A DNA stretch of 64,000 nucleotides. It comes from Burkholderiaceae bacterium. Lineage in GTDB: Bacteria; Pseudomonadota; Gammaproteobacteria; Burkholderiales; Burkholderiaceae_B. The translations under genes and the position numbers were made by a program. Below the pieces are notes generated by a model. It made no database searches and was not told the DNA's origin. It saw nothing but the letters and a program-made list of their open reading frames with translations. This document shows positions 16,104 through 24,755 of the stretch, in pieces. Location: positions 1-64,000 of the forward strand of contig JAJOJF010000030.1 in assembly GCA_021208885.1 (NCBI GenBank), written 5' to 3'. Every line of letters begins with the position of its first letter. The first letter of the stretch is position 1.

Positions 16104-17183
16104 ATGGCTCAATACCCTAGCTCAGACCAGCATCTTGCGTTTCTGGTGAAACTGCAGAGGCTTCTGAGTGAGGGTGATTTTACCGCGACATATAAGTTTG
16201 CACTGCTGATGGCATTAGCCGACATTGCAGTGGGACGTGGCCACGATGATGTCAGACCACTAGATATCCCTATGCGAGATATTGCAGAAAAGTTCATCGA
16301 CTATTACTGGCAGCAGACGATGCCGTACAGTTCAGGTCTTAAAAGCGCTGATCAAACTACTGGCATCCTCAGCCAAAACATGGGCACCACGGCTAAGGTA
16401 GTTTCCGACATTCAAAAGTTCAGAAATGCCAATCACATAGACAGCATTGCCAGGGCAAAGCAGTTTAAAGCGTTCAGTAAGCTGGTTACATCAGTGGCTC
16501 AAACCGTGTCAAAGCAACCGGTTACGTATTTGCAGAACATTGCAGGTGGCACAGATCCATTTGTCTATGACAGGTCAGCCATTGGGGTGCAATTAAAGCC
16601 TGGCGTAAGCAGTCACTTGCGCAAGTTCCATGGGCTCATCCAGCGTATGGCCAGAGACCGCTGGATACGGCATATCAAGAGCAACAAGCGCAACATCCCA
16701 ATCCTTGGACAAAAAGATGATCTGCACAGCTTCTTGTTCGAGACCAACCGTAACGCCTTGGGCATTGTCAGCAAGAACCTGTCAAAGCTTTTCAGCAAGA
16801 AGTGTTTTTATTGCGGTGGACGTATCAATGACACACCAGACGTTGATCACTTTATTCCTTTTTCAATGTATGGCCGTGACATTGCCCAGAACTTTGTATT
16901 GGCCCATGGCGCCTGTAACCGCAGCAAGTCCGACATTCTGGCTGCCAAGCGCCATGTTGAAAACTGGCTGCAACAGATAACTCGATATCAAGACAACATC
17001 AGCCAGATTGCCTTGGATGCCGGTGTGATCAGTGACCAGCAGACGATTCTTTCAGTTGCCAAATGGTCTTACCAACAAGGTCATGAGGCGGGTGCACATG
17101 CGTGGGTGAAGAAAGGGGAGTTTGAGAGGATAGGAAATCTTCATTCGCAAGTCATCACTACAATCTTGGACTGCAGTGACTAA
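16104..17183 (+). CDS. HNH endonuclease-domain protein
   Basis: 359 residues from ATG 16104; an upstream in-frame start inside the HIT gene is unlikely. The N-terminal half (about 1-220) is an all-helical domain starting FLVKLQRLLSEGDFTATYKFALLMALADIA, which I do not recognise as a named family. The C-terminal part holds an HNH-type zinc/nuclease core at about 234-300: CFYCGGRI, then DVDHFIPFS, then LAHGACNRSKSD, with the DH pair, Asn and Cys residues expected. It probably cleaves nucleic acid. It sits between a HIT gene and a MazG-like gene, and its stop lies just before or overlaps the MazG start. Confidence 0.82.
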   Translation: MAQYPSSDQHLAFLVKLQRLLSEGDFTATYKFALLMALADIAVGRGHDDVRPLDIPMRDIAEKFIDYYWQQTMPYSSGLKSADQTTGILSQNMGTTAKVVSDIQKFRNANHIDSIARAKQFKAFSKLVTSVAQTVSKQPVTYLQNIAGGTDPFVYDRSAIGVQLKPGVSSHLRKFHGLIQRMARDRWIRHIKSNKRNIPILGQKDDLHSFLFETNRNALGIVSKNLSKLFSKKCFYCGGRINDTPDVDHFIPFSMYGRDIAQNFVLAHGACNRSKSDILAAKRHVENWLQQITRYQDNISQIALDAGVISDQQTILSVAKWSYQQGHEAGAHAWVKKGEFERIGNLHSQVITTILDCSD

Positions 17184-17214
17184 ACTGGTTGAAATTCATA
17201 ATAAGGACCCCCCC

Positions 17215-17586
17215 TTGAACCAACCTACCCAACTCGTCAACACCACCGGACTCGCCCAAGCCCTTGAGGCATTTGCCACCGAGCGTGACTGGGCACAGTT
17301 TCATTCCCCAAAGAACCTCGTGATGGCATTGACCGGGGAAGTGGGTGAGCTAAATGAACTGTTCCAGTGGCTAACCGAGCAACAGAGCAAAGAGCTGGCC
17401 AATGACCCTGAAGGCAAGCGCCGGGTAGCCGAGGAGTTGGCTGACGTGCTGTTTTATCTGGTGCGCACCGCTTCTGTGATGGGCATAGACCTTAACCAGG
17501 CAGCCAGTGACAAATTGGCACTAAATGCTCAAAAGTACCCGGCTGAGAAAGTCAGGGGCAGCAACAAGAAATACAGCCAGGTTTGA
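17215..17586 (+). CDS. MazG-like nucleotide pyrophosphohydrolase
   Basis: 123 residues from TTG 17215 (AAGGA 7 nt upstream); a GTG at 17176 overlapping the HNH stop would add 13 residues. The metal-binding motif is clear: LTGEVGELNELFQWL followed by EELADVLFYLVRTA, i.e. the ExxE and ExxD elements of all-alpha NTP pyrophosphatases. Such enzymes hydrolyse (d)NTPs to (d)NMP and pyrophosphate. Seven consecutive C residues (17208-17214) lie between the Shine-Dalgarno and the TTG, or inside the frame if GTG is used. Third gene of the putative defence cluster, 49 bp before DUF2075. Confidence 0.83.
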   Translation: MNQPTQLVNTTGLAQALEAFATERDWAQFHSPKNLVMALTGEVGELNELFQWLTEQQSKELANDPEGKRRVAEELADVLFYLVRTASVMGIDLNQAASDKLALNAQKYPAEKVRGSNKKYSQV

Positions 17587-17635
17587 GTTTGGTTTGGATC
17601 TGATTTGTTTTCGTTGCGAGCAAGGAGATTGACCG

Positions 17636-19510
17636 ATGATCGTCTACCAGGCCCACAAAACCCAGTTTTTGTCTGACAACGACGATCGTGACATTGAAGA
17701 CGTCATCCTTGAGAGCTATCGTGCTGCTACTGGTCATGGCGTAGCCGCCAGCGAGGTGAGATCCTGGAAAGATTCGCTGCGGTACATGGCCTCCGTCTTG
17801 CGGGATGATGAGATCCCAGCCGACACTGGCGTTGCCGTTGAACTACACATACCCCAGTCATCCAAGCGTATCGATGTCACCCTCTCTGGGCTCGATGAGT
17901 CGGGTTCACCCTGTGCGATTCTGGTGGAACTGAAACAATGGTCTGAAGCAGAACTCACGGGCAAAGACGGCATTGTGCGCACCTTTGTCGGTGGTGGCCA
18001 TCGTGAGCATGTGCACCCATCGTATCAAGCTTGGTCATATGCGGCATTGCTGGAAGATTTCAACGAAGCCGTGCACTCTGGCGACATTTCCTTGTATCCC
18101 TGTGCTTATCTTCATAACTATCTTGATGACGGAAATATCACCAATGCTTTCTATGCCAAGCATCTGGAGCGTGCACCGGTATTCCTGAAGGGTGAACAAG
18201 ACCGGCGGGCCTTGCGCGAATTCATCAAGCGCCATGTCAAAAAGGGCGATGCTGGCCAAACCATCTTCGAATTGCACAATGGCCGCATACGACCATCCAA
18301 GGAGTTGGCAGACAGTTTGGTGGGTTTGCTGCGGGGCAATCGCGAATTTATTCTGATCGACGAACAAAAGGAAGTGTTCGAGACAGCCTTGCAATTGGCA
18401 CACGATATCAAGGCTGCTGACAGTTTCGGGAATCTTAGCCACCGCGTCATGATCGTCGAAGGTGGGCCAGGCACAGGCAAGTCAGTGGTGGCCATCAATC
18501 TACTGGTGCGCATGATCGAGATGCAGCTGCTAGCCAAGTACGTCTCAAAGAACTCAGCCCCGCGCGAGGTCTACAAAGCCAAGCTTACCGGTTCAATTAC
18601 CCAGAGCCGCTTTTCGGCGCTGTTTGGCGGCTCGGGGTCGTATGTCGAAAGTCCAACCGATGAATTTGATGTCTTGATCGTTGATGAAGCCCATCGCCTG
18701 AGAGAAAAAGGTGGCCTGTACGGCAATGTGGGTGAACATCAGGTCAAGGAAATTATCTTTGCCTCCAAGGCTTCGGTATTCTTTATTGACGAGAGCCAGC
18801 AGGTGACGATTGATGATGTGGGTTCGAAAGAAACCATCAAAAGGTTTGCCAAAGCGAAGGGTGCAGAAATCATCGAGCGCGAACTGCCGTCACAGTTCCG
18901 TTGCAACGGATCTGATGGCTACATAGCCTGGCTAGATGATGTGCTTGGCATTCGCGAGACAGCAAATAAGATACTCGCGAAACAGGAGTTCGATTTCCAG
19001 GTGTTTGATGATGCCGTTGGGTTGCACGATGCCGTCGTCCAACGCAATGGCAACAACAAGGCCCGTGTTGTTGCCGGCTACTGCTGGCCATGGGCCAGTA
19101 AAAAGTCTCCCCAAGCCTATGACATTAAAATCGGTGACTACAAACGACGGTGGAACCTCTCTGAAGATGGCAGTCTCTGGATCATGAAGCCCAATTCGAT
19201 TGAGGAGGTGGGCTGCATCCATACCTGTCAGGGCTTGGAGCTCGAATACGTTGGCGTCATCATCGGTCCAGACCTGATCCTGTGTGATGGCCAGGTTGTC
19301 ACCCGGCCAGAAAAGCGTGCTAGTCAGGACCGAACGATTTTTGGGTGGAAGAAGCGCTTAAAAGAAGACCCCGAACACACCACCCGTCAGTTAGACCTCA
19401 TCATCAAAAACACCTACCGTACGCTCATGACCCGTGGCATGAAGGGTTGCTACGTCTTTAGTGAGGATGAGGAGACCCGGGAATATTTTCGGCAGCGGTT
19501 GACTCCCTAG
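17636..19510 (+). CDS. DUF2075 ATPase/helicase with N-terminal PD-(D/E)XK-like motif
   Basis: 624 residues. Residues about 60-130 contain RIDVTLSG then ILVELKQW, a D-x17-ExK arrangement typical of PD-(D/E)XK nucleases (Asp80, Glu98, Lys100). From about 270 a DUF2075-type P-loop ATPase follows: Walker A GGPGTGKS (276-283), Walker B VLIVDEAHR (347-354), FFIDESQQ, SQFRC (about 415), and a late HTCQGLELEYVGVI motif as in superfamily 1 helicases. GGAG precedes the ATG. It is last in the HIT-HNH-MazG row and its 3' end overlaps a convergent gene by 53 bp. Activity on DNA or RNA is inferred from domains only. Confidence 0.87.
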   Translation: MIVYQAHKTQFLSDNDDRDIEDVILESYRAATGHGVAASEVRSWKDSLRYMASVLRDDEIPADTGVAVELHIPQSSKRIDVTLSGLDESGSPCAILVELKQWSEAELTGKDGIVRTFVGGGHREHVHPSYQAWSYAALLEDFNEAVHSGDISLYPCAYLHNYLDDGNITNAFYAKHLERAPVFLKGEQDRRALREFIKRHVKKGDAGQTIFELHNGRIRPSKELADSLVGLLRGNREFILIDEQKEVFETALQLAHDIKAADSFGNLSHRVMIVEGGPGTGKSVVAINLLVRMIEMQLLAKYVSKNSAPREVYKAKLTGSITQSRFSALFGGSGSYVESPTDEFDVLIVDEAHRLREKGGLYGNVGEHQVKEIIFASKASVFFIDESQQVTIDDVGSKETIKRFAKAKGAEIIERELPSQFRCNGSDGYIAWLDDVLGIRETANKILAKQEFDFQVFDDAVGLHDAVVQRNGNNKARVVAGYCWPWASKKSPQAYDIKIGDYKRRWNLSEDGSLWIMKPNSIEEVGCIHTCQGLELEYVGVIIGPDLILCDGQVVTRPEKRASQDRTIFGWKKRLKEDPEHTTRQLDLIIKNTYRTLMTRGMKGCYVFSEDEETREYFRQRLTP

Positions 19511-20153
19511 CCACCGGCTGTTTTCCTTCAGTTGAATCAAACACCTGTTCCACCATCTCATCGATGACAGCGTCAACCACCTCACCGATGAATTCACCCA
19601 CCGCATCCCCAACAGAGCTGTCGGCTGAAGTCTCATCTTTAGGTAAGTCTTGGTTCATTGTTTGACGGGGCGTTGTCCGCATGTCGCAGTCACTGCAATT
19701 GGTACCAGATTCGGTCATTGGCTTGTACGCAGATGCCGCTTCACGCGCATTGACTGCAGTGGCTGTTTGGGCGAATTGATACTTGCGTGATCGGTTGTCT
19801 GCAGTTGGTGTGTCCAGTGTGTTTTGTACGCTTGGCGCATTTGCCACCTTGGCCGCCGATGGGCTACTAGCATTTTGGGTGTGGTCTGAATCATGTGGCT
19901 GCTTCTTGTCACCAATCCACCATGTCAGCTGAATACGATCGCCGTCACTCATGAGGTGAAGATCACCGTAGTCAGATTCATGAGTCAGTTGCAGCGGCTG
20001 ATGATTGTTGCGTTTCACAAACCACTCAATGGCAGCACTCAATGCTTCTAGTCTGGCGCGACGCCTCAAAATGATCGAACCTGTTCTCATGACAGATCGA
20101 GACATGAGCCCAACAGACTTGTTCAGTAGTGTCTTCAGTTTGCTCAAAGGCAA
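19458..20153 (-). CDS. Uncharacterised protein with disordered middle
   Basis: 231 residues, no family recognised. The first 85 residues are a basic helix followed by a small domain with HLMSDGDRIQLTWWIGDKK; residues 90-175 are low-complexity Ser/Thr/Ala/Asn-rich; the end has a glycine-zipper-like amphipathic stretch (VGDAVGEFIGEVVDAVIDEMVEQVF). It converges on and overlaps DUF2075 by 53 bp, so either its C-terminal tail or the exact stop is unusual. An in-cluster role is not supported by orientation. Confidence 0.45.
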   Translation of the reverse strand: MPLSKLKTLLNKSVGLMSRSVMRTGSIILRRRARLEALSAAIEWFVKRNNHQPLQLTHESDYGDLHLMSDGDRIQLTWWIGDKKQPHDSDHTQNASSPSAAKVANAPSVQNTLDTPTADNRSRKYQFAQTATAVNAREAASAYKPMTESGTNCSDCDMRTTPRQTMNQDLPKDETSADSSVGDAVGEFIGEVVDAVIDEMVEQVFDSTEGKQPVARESTAAENIPGSPHPH

Positions 20154-20312
20154 GCTCCTTGTTTGGTTGATTGGGTTGATCGATAGTGCCTAAACGCTTG
20201 CCGGTCGGGCTAGTGGCAGTCAAAAAGCTTTTTTATTGATGTGCTGGGCTTTGTGCCGGCTAGCCCTAAACGTCGGCAGCAATCTGTTGACGCTATGAAT
20301 TGACGATGGCGG

Positions 20313-20543
20313 CTAGAAATCCCAGTTGAACTTGCAGGTTCTCGTTGGGCCATCTAGCGCCCAGATATCGAAGAAGCCGATCGCGGGAGAAACAATCGAT
20401 ATCTTGTCGAACACACAACCTAAATGTGTGAAGTAGGACGACAGGAATCCCATGGTTGTGTGAAAGAAGGTTGCAATGTCCATGGGCGATGGATCGATGG
20501 TTGCGGCGACAGTGTTGTAAATCGTGGCAAGGGAATCCAGCAT
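20313..20543 (-). CDS. Possible 76-residue protein
   Basis: An ATG at 20543 is preceded by GGAG at normal spacing. The sequence MLDSLATIYNTVAATIDPSP and the following helix-like region look protein-like, but I recognise no family and there is no partner gene. The frame remains open upstream to 20630. The rest of 20154-20842 holds only the promoters of the flanking genes as far as I can see. Confidence 0.25.
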   Translation of the reverse strand: MLDSLATIYNTVAATIDPSPMDIATFFHTTMGFLSSYFTHLGCVFDKISIVSPAIGFFDIWALDGPTRTCKFNWDF

Positions 20544-20842
20544 CTTGAGTGCTCCATAAGAGTTGATCAGGCGAGCATCATGAAGCAAGCGTTTGTAAAA
20601 AGAAATTCGTATGTTTACGCAAAACTGCACATTTTTATGTGACTGTCTCAGGATCTGTGAAACCCCTGTGTCGTCTGGTGATACACCGGCTTGGCTAACG
20701 TGTGGTCGTCACTCATGCGCTGGCGCAGTTCTTGGTTTCGTTCGCTGATTTTCTTCGTTGATTTCGTTCGCCAAGTCCGCTTGTTAGTTTGCTGTTGCTG
20801 GCGCATGTCTCGATTCCAATGCCTCATTAAGGAGTGGTGGTC

Positions 20843-21778
20843 ATGAGACAGTTCTGGTTAATGGGTTCAATCGCAGTGCTCGCCGGTTGCGGTGGCGGGG
20901 GTGGGGGAGGTACATCTGGATCGGTTTCCACTTTACCGTTTACGTCATGGAATAACTTGCAAGCGAATACTGAGATTGTTGCGCCAGGGATTTCAACGGA
21001 AACTACTTTCACTGAGGATCTGTCAGAGACAATAACGTCGGTCGGTGAGTTTTCTAGTTATTCAGGGATAGAGTTTCGTGAAACTTTCGGGGCGGATAGG
21101 TCAGTAACAAAGGCTAGCATAACAACAGGAGACGGAGGACGTTTGATCTTTGATAAGGCAGATGGCGCCCAATTCACTCAGGTATCGCAAGGTTATGCAA
21201 CTGCGGCCATCAACAAAGATCAGACTGCTGTTGCTCTCGTTGTGGAACCCATCGAGCAGGGCTGGAGCTATCAAACTTTTGGTGTCTGGGTTAGAAGTCC
21301 TGCTCAAGGCAACCCAGGACGAATAGGCGCAGCGTCAGTCGGCAACATGTCACCGACAGCAAGTGTCCCGATGACTGGCGTCGGCGTTTTTAATGGAAAA
21401 GCCACTGGGATACGAACAGATAGTTTTGGGGTAAGCATAGAGTTCACCTCTGCCGATATGCGAATGAGCGTTGATTTTGGGTCAAGAGCAGCGAGTTTTC
21501 AAACCCGTAACACGCTGGCTAGTTCTGATTTGACTCGCTGGTATAAAAACTCTTTGCTTGATATGAACGGTACTCTACAGATTGTGCCAGGCAGCAACAA
21601 TCTGGTCGGTACGGCGACAGTGCCAGGGTTGACAATAGGTGGCGTTGAGTCAACCAGAATGAGTGGCAATATCAACGCAAAATTTTATGGTCCATCGGCT
21701 CAGGAAATCGGCGGCACTTTCGGCCTGAAAGGCTCGGGTGTCGAGACATACATTGGCGGCTTTGGCGGCAAACGTTAA
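20843..21778 (+). CDS. TbpB-like surface lipoprotein, presumed Slam client
   Basis: 311 residues from ATG 20843 (GGAG 8 nt upstream; an earlier in-frame GTG is less likely). Signal peptide with lipobox LAGC, then a poly-Gly run as in Slam-dependent surface lipoproteins. The mature part has a TFGVW phrase in its middle, and a C-terminal eight-stranded barrel-type half with SGNINAKFYGPSAQEIGGTF and GSGVETYIGGFGGKR, matching the C-lobe end of transferrin-binding-protein-like lipoproteins. It overlaps the Slam gene by one base (TAATG), so the pair is translationally coupled. The ligand is unknown. Confidence 0.8.
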   Translation: MRQFWLMGSIAVLAGCGGGGGGGTSGSVSTLPFTSWNNLQANTEIVAPGISTETTFTEDLSETITSVGEFSSYSGIEFRETFGADRSVTKASITTGDGGRLIFDKADGAQFTQVSQGYATAAINKDQTAVALVVEPIEQGWSYQTFGVWVRSPAQGNPGRIGAASVGNMSPTASVPMTGVGVFNGKATGIRTDSFGVSIEFTSADMRMSVDFGSRAASFQTRNTLASSDLTRWYKNSLLDMNGTLQIVPGSNNLVGTATVPGLTIGGVESTRMSGNINAKFYGPSAQEIGGTFGLKGSGVETYIGGFGGKR

Positions 21779-22959
21779 TGCTTCGTATCTGTTTTGCCGG
21801 GGCGCTCTTGTTAGCGCCCCTTTTGTTTAGTTCCGTTAGCGCCCAAACCCCGCTTCTCTATCAAAAGCGCTTCGAAGAGGGTGTGCGGCTAATGGGCTCA
21901 AACATTGATGCTGCAGTGTCGGTGTTTCGGCAGCTGTACGACGAAACCGGAGCCATACGGGTGCAGCTTGAACTGGCCCGCAGCCTGTATTTGGCAGAAG
22001 ACCTTGACGGCGCCAAAGCTGAGTTCATCGACATCTTACAAAAGCCGATACCGATCACGGTGCGTGACAAGGTTGAGTGGTACTTGAATGAAATCCAGAA
22101 ACAGCAGTCATTTAAGTTCACCATCGGGGTATTTCAGGACAGCAACCCGGGACAGATCACCTCTGAGCGCACGTTCGAGTTGTTTGGCCAGCTGTTTGAG
22201 TATCAGCCACCCACACCGACCGAGACCCAGACCGCGCTCAATATCGGGCTAACCGCCGAGCGTGAGCTTGGCAAACGGACAGGGCTTTATGCCCAAGCGA
22301 ATGTGTCTACGCTGACTTACGAGACCTCTGCCTACAACAAGCAAGTCATTGACCTCTCATTGGCCAAGCGCTGGGAAGACTACAACTACAAGGACGTCAG
22401 GCTTGGCAACCAGACCATGTTCTACGGGGGCAAGTTTCTGTACAACATGCCCTATGTCTCATCGACTTGGGTGTTTAACCGCCCCAATCAGGACTATTGG
22501 GGCGTATCCGGGCAGGTTGGTCAACTTGACTACCCAGACTACAGTTACCTGAACGGCCCACAGGCGCAATTGCGTACCTTCTATAACCACAACATCACAG
22601 AAAACCTCACCGCTTTCTTTGAAGTCGGTGGCGACCATACAGATGCCAAAGAGCGTCCGTACGACTCAACCGGTTACTTTGGTGCCATTGGCACGCAAAT
22701 CGCCCACAGTCCCACCTCATTGCAGTTGAACCTCAAAGCAACCTTCTCTGGACGTCAGTACGGGGCTACCGATCCCTTGTGGGGCAAAACCCGACGAGAC
22801 AAGGGTCAGATACTGTACGCGTCACTGATCAAACGCGACTTCTATGTCTTTGGCTTAACGCCGGTGATCGAGTTCACCTACCAGACCAACAGCTCGAATA
22901 TTAATTTCTTTAGTTACAACAAGTTCTTTGTTGGGCTTTATTTCAAGAATGTGTATTGA
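21778..22959 (+). CDS. Slam (surface lipoprotein assembly modifier) homologue
   Basis: 393 residues with a signal peptide ending near SVSAQ. The N-terminal 120 residues are TPR-like helices (RFEEGVRLMGSNIDAAVSVFRQLYDETG, shown here as the region at about residues 30-70), followed by a beta-barrel of about 270 residues with alternating aromatic strands and a C-terminal strand ending LYFKNVY. This is the Slam architecture: an outer-membrane protein that moves lipoproteins to the cell surface. The upstream one-base-overlapping lipoprotein is its presumed client. Confidence 0.82.
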   Translation: MLRICFAGALLLAPLLFSSVSAQTPLLYQKRFEEGVRLMGSNIDAAVSVFRQLYDETGAIRVQLELARSLYLAEDLDGAKAEFIDILQKPIPITVRDKVEWYLNEIQKQQSFKFTIGVFQDSNPGQITSERTFELFGQLFEYQPPTPTETQTALNIGLTAERELGKRTGLYAQANVSTLTYETSAYNKQVIDLSLAKRWEDYNYKDVRLGNQTMFYGGKFLYNMPYVSSTWVFNRPNQDYWGVSGQVGQLDYPDYSYLNGPQAQLRTFYNHNITENLTAFFEVGGDHTDAKERPYDSTGYFGAIGTQIAHSPTSLQLNLKATFSGRQYGATDPLWGKTRRDKGQILYASLIKRDFYVFGLTPVIEFTYQTNSSNINFFSYNKFFVGLYFKNVY

Positions 22960-23170
22960 GCGTTGCGCCAACGCAGGTGAGCTTGAGTAAATGGCCAGAT
23001 GATGCACCAACGAATGACATGCTGTCACTGGCGCAACGTCACTGTGCAGCTGTCATCACATCTGTCATGAGCTTGATGTGGTGTTTAACGGCTTGTCATA
23101 GACCCGTGGAATCTCCGCAGCCAGTGTGCCACTCCGACTGTCTCCACCGCTGAGCGCTACGCCCTACTGA

Positions 23171-24139
23171 TTAGACCGGCACACCGTTGCCCCTGACCAT
23201 GGACAGGACGGAACTGGCGTCAAGGTTGCGCGCTTTGTCTTGAATATCGGGCAAATATTGGGTTTGAAGCTTTTTGGCGGGTTCTAGCAGTTCGCTAAAG
23301 GTCTGTTTAAGCAGTGCGGTGTTCATTTGGCGACCACCGGCGTAGTAGCGTTTGGCCAATTGACCAAGCGCATAGGTCGTCGCAAACGAAAACGCCATAC
23401 CGGCAGCTGCCCGGCCGGCTTTTTTGCCGGTCTTGCCTAAAAAGCCACCCAACAAGCCTCCCACCAATTTACGGCCAAATTGCTCGAGGTATTGCGATGT
23501 CATGCCCACCCCGACAGTGGCAAGAAATTCGCGGATATGGCCTTGATCAAGTTCGTGGCCGTGGGCTTTGCCGATTCGGTAGACCATCTTTATCTGCATG
23601 GGGATGATGGCCACCGATGCCCACGATTGCGGCAACAATTCAAGGGCACCATTGAGGATCGCGTAGTTGAGGATGGTTTTGTTGAGCGCAGCATCATCCA
23701 CGGTATGGTTGGTTGCGTTGCTGGTTGCGTCGTTTGTTACATCGGCGGCAAGGCTCGATGGCGCCACAGCAGCCAGTGCAATCGCATCGGCCTGTTGTTC
23801 GACTGCTGCCACGGCTTTGTCATTGTCTAAACCGAGGCGGGTACGCAGATCCTTCAGAAATAGGTTTTCTGCTTCACACCGAACGCCATCGCTGTCGCAC
23901 ACACAAACGGCCAATTCGTAGGCGTAGCGGCGTTGGCCCTCTTGATTCAGTGCAGTTACAGCATCTGCGAGAGTTGTTCGCCCAAGCAAGACGTCTTGAT
24001 AAACGCCCATGAGTTCGACTGAGTTCGCGCCGAGTTGTTCAGCAAACTGTTTGATATGTTCGCGTTCATTGTCGTCTTTGTTGCCGTCGGCAAACGCAGC
24101 GTGCATGGCAATCGAAAGGATGGCGCGTTCAGTATTCAT
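23171..24139 (-). CDS. TerB-like and DUF697-like protein
   Basis: 322 residues from the ATG at 24139, where GGAG lies upstream (a second ATG four codons earlier is possible). Residues 1-110 form a TerB-like helical domain (AILSIAMHAAFADGNKDDNEREHI). A low-complexity linker follows. The C-terminal half (about 155-300) resembles the DUF697/YcjF domain: NYAILNGALELLPQSWASVAIIPMQIKMVYRIG, here cited by position, then GGLLGGFLGKTGKKAGRAAAGMAFS. It may be membrane-associated through the glycine-rich helices. TerB domains occur in stress and tellurite-resistance systems; no ter operon is nearby. Confidence 0.7.
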   Translation of the reverse strand: MNTERAILSIAMHAAFADGNKDDNEREHIKQFAEQLGANSVELMGVYQDVLLGRTTLADAVTALNQEGQRRYAYELAVCVCDSDGVRCEAENLFLKDLRTRLGLDNDKAVAAVEQQADAIALAAVAPSSLAADVTNDATSNATNHTVDDAALNKTILNYAILNGALELLPQSWASVAIIPMQIKMVYRIGKAHGHELDQGHIREFLATVGVGMTSQYLEQFGRKLVGGLLGGFLGKTGKKAGRAAAGMAFSFATTYALGQLAKRYYAGGRQMNTALLKQTFSELLEPAKKLQTQYLPDIQDKARNLDASSVLSMVRGNGVPV

Positions 24140-24283
24140 GAATTTCTCCATAAAGCATTTATTTATAGACCGCGTTAGGGGCTTGAGGTTCCGGACTGCG
24201 CGAACCGGGATGTGGCGAGCCTAGCATGAAGACGCTTTGGGATCGACTCACTCATTACTGCCTCATCATTGCCTATAGTTGCT

Positions 24284-24300
24284 AAAATGGCAATCATTTT
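24284..24300. promoter_or_regulatory. Short inverted repeat before gene pair
   Basis: AAAATG-GCAAT-CATTTT, 6-bp arms, ends 14 bp before the ATG at 24315. The position suits an autoregulatory operator of the following two-gene unit. Arms are short, so chance cannot be excluded. Confidence 0.3.
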
Positions 24301-24314
24301 GACCGGCAGATTCG

Positions 24315-24755
24315 ATGATGCACCGATACACCCAACTCAACCCCAAACGCAAACTTCTGTCAGCAGTCTTGGTTAAAAGTAGGCAAGCTGAACTAAATGC
24401 ACTCGCTGCAACAGTGGGCTATGGTGGAAATCCCGAGCACAAGCGAAATCCGGGAGATTTTCTGCTTTGCCCGCCCACCGGTCCAAGGCCAGGAAAGTCA
24501 TTGTGTGATGTAGCAAATATTTATAAACGCCATGAGGCCCTCGAGTTACTAAAACATGGTTTGCGCAAAGGGCTGGTCAGTGACCGCATGGTTGGTGAGT
24601 GGCCTAAGAATGTCTGGGCAGTTGCGTCAGGTAGCATTGCGCTAGAAGCTCAGTTGGAGAATCCAGTTTGTGGCACGTATCATGGTTATCCCATGCCGGA
24701 GTCAGACCCACTTGCACCCGAGGTTCTTAAACGTCGGAGAATGTCCGATGTCTGA
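24315..24755 (+). CDS. Uncharacterised small protein, upstream partner of an ImmA/IrrE-like gene
   Basis: 146 residues, soluble, basic. Conserved-looking motifs: GNPEHKRNPGDFLLCPP, SLCDVANIYKRHEAL, GLRKGLVSDRMVGEWPKNVWAV and GTYHGYPMPESDPL. I believe this is a conserved but unnamed family that travels with the gene downstream, whose start overlaps this stop (ATGTCTGA). Short size, a tightly coupled partner and a palindrome in front resemble a toxin-antitoxin organisation, but no toxin fold is recognised. The partner is broken here. Confidence 0.55.
   Translation: MMHRYTQLNPKRKLLSAVLVKSRQAELNALAATVGYGGNPEHKRNPGDFLLCPPTGPRPGKSLCDVANIYKRHEALELLKHGLRKGLVSDRMVGEWPKNVWAVASGSIALEAQLENPVCGTYHGYPMPESDPLAPEVLKRRRMSDV

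Noticed and set aside
22956-23153. 65-codon plus-strand frame after Slam
   Set aside because: No motif or lipobox context that holds up; probably random.
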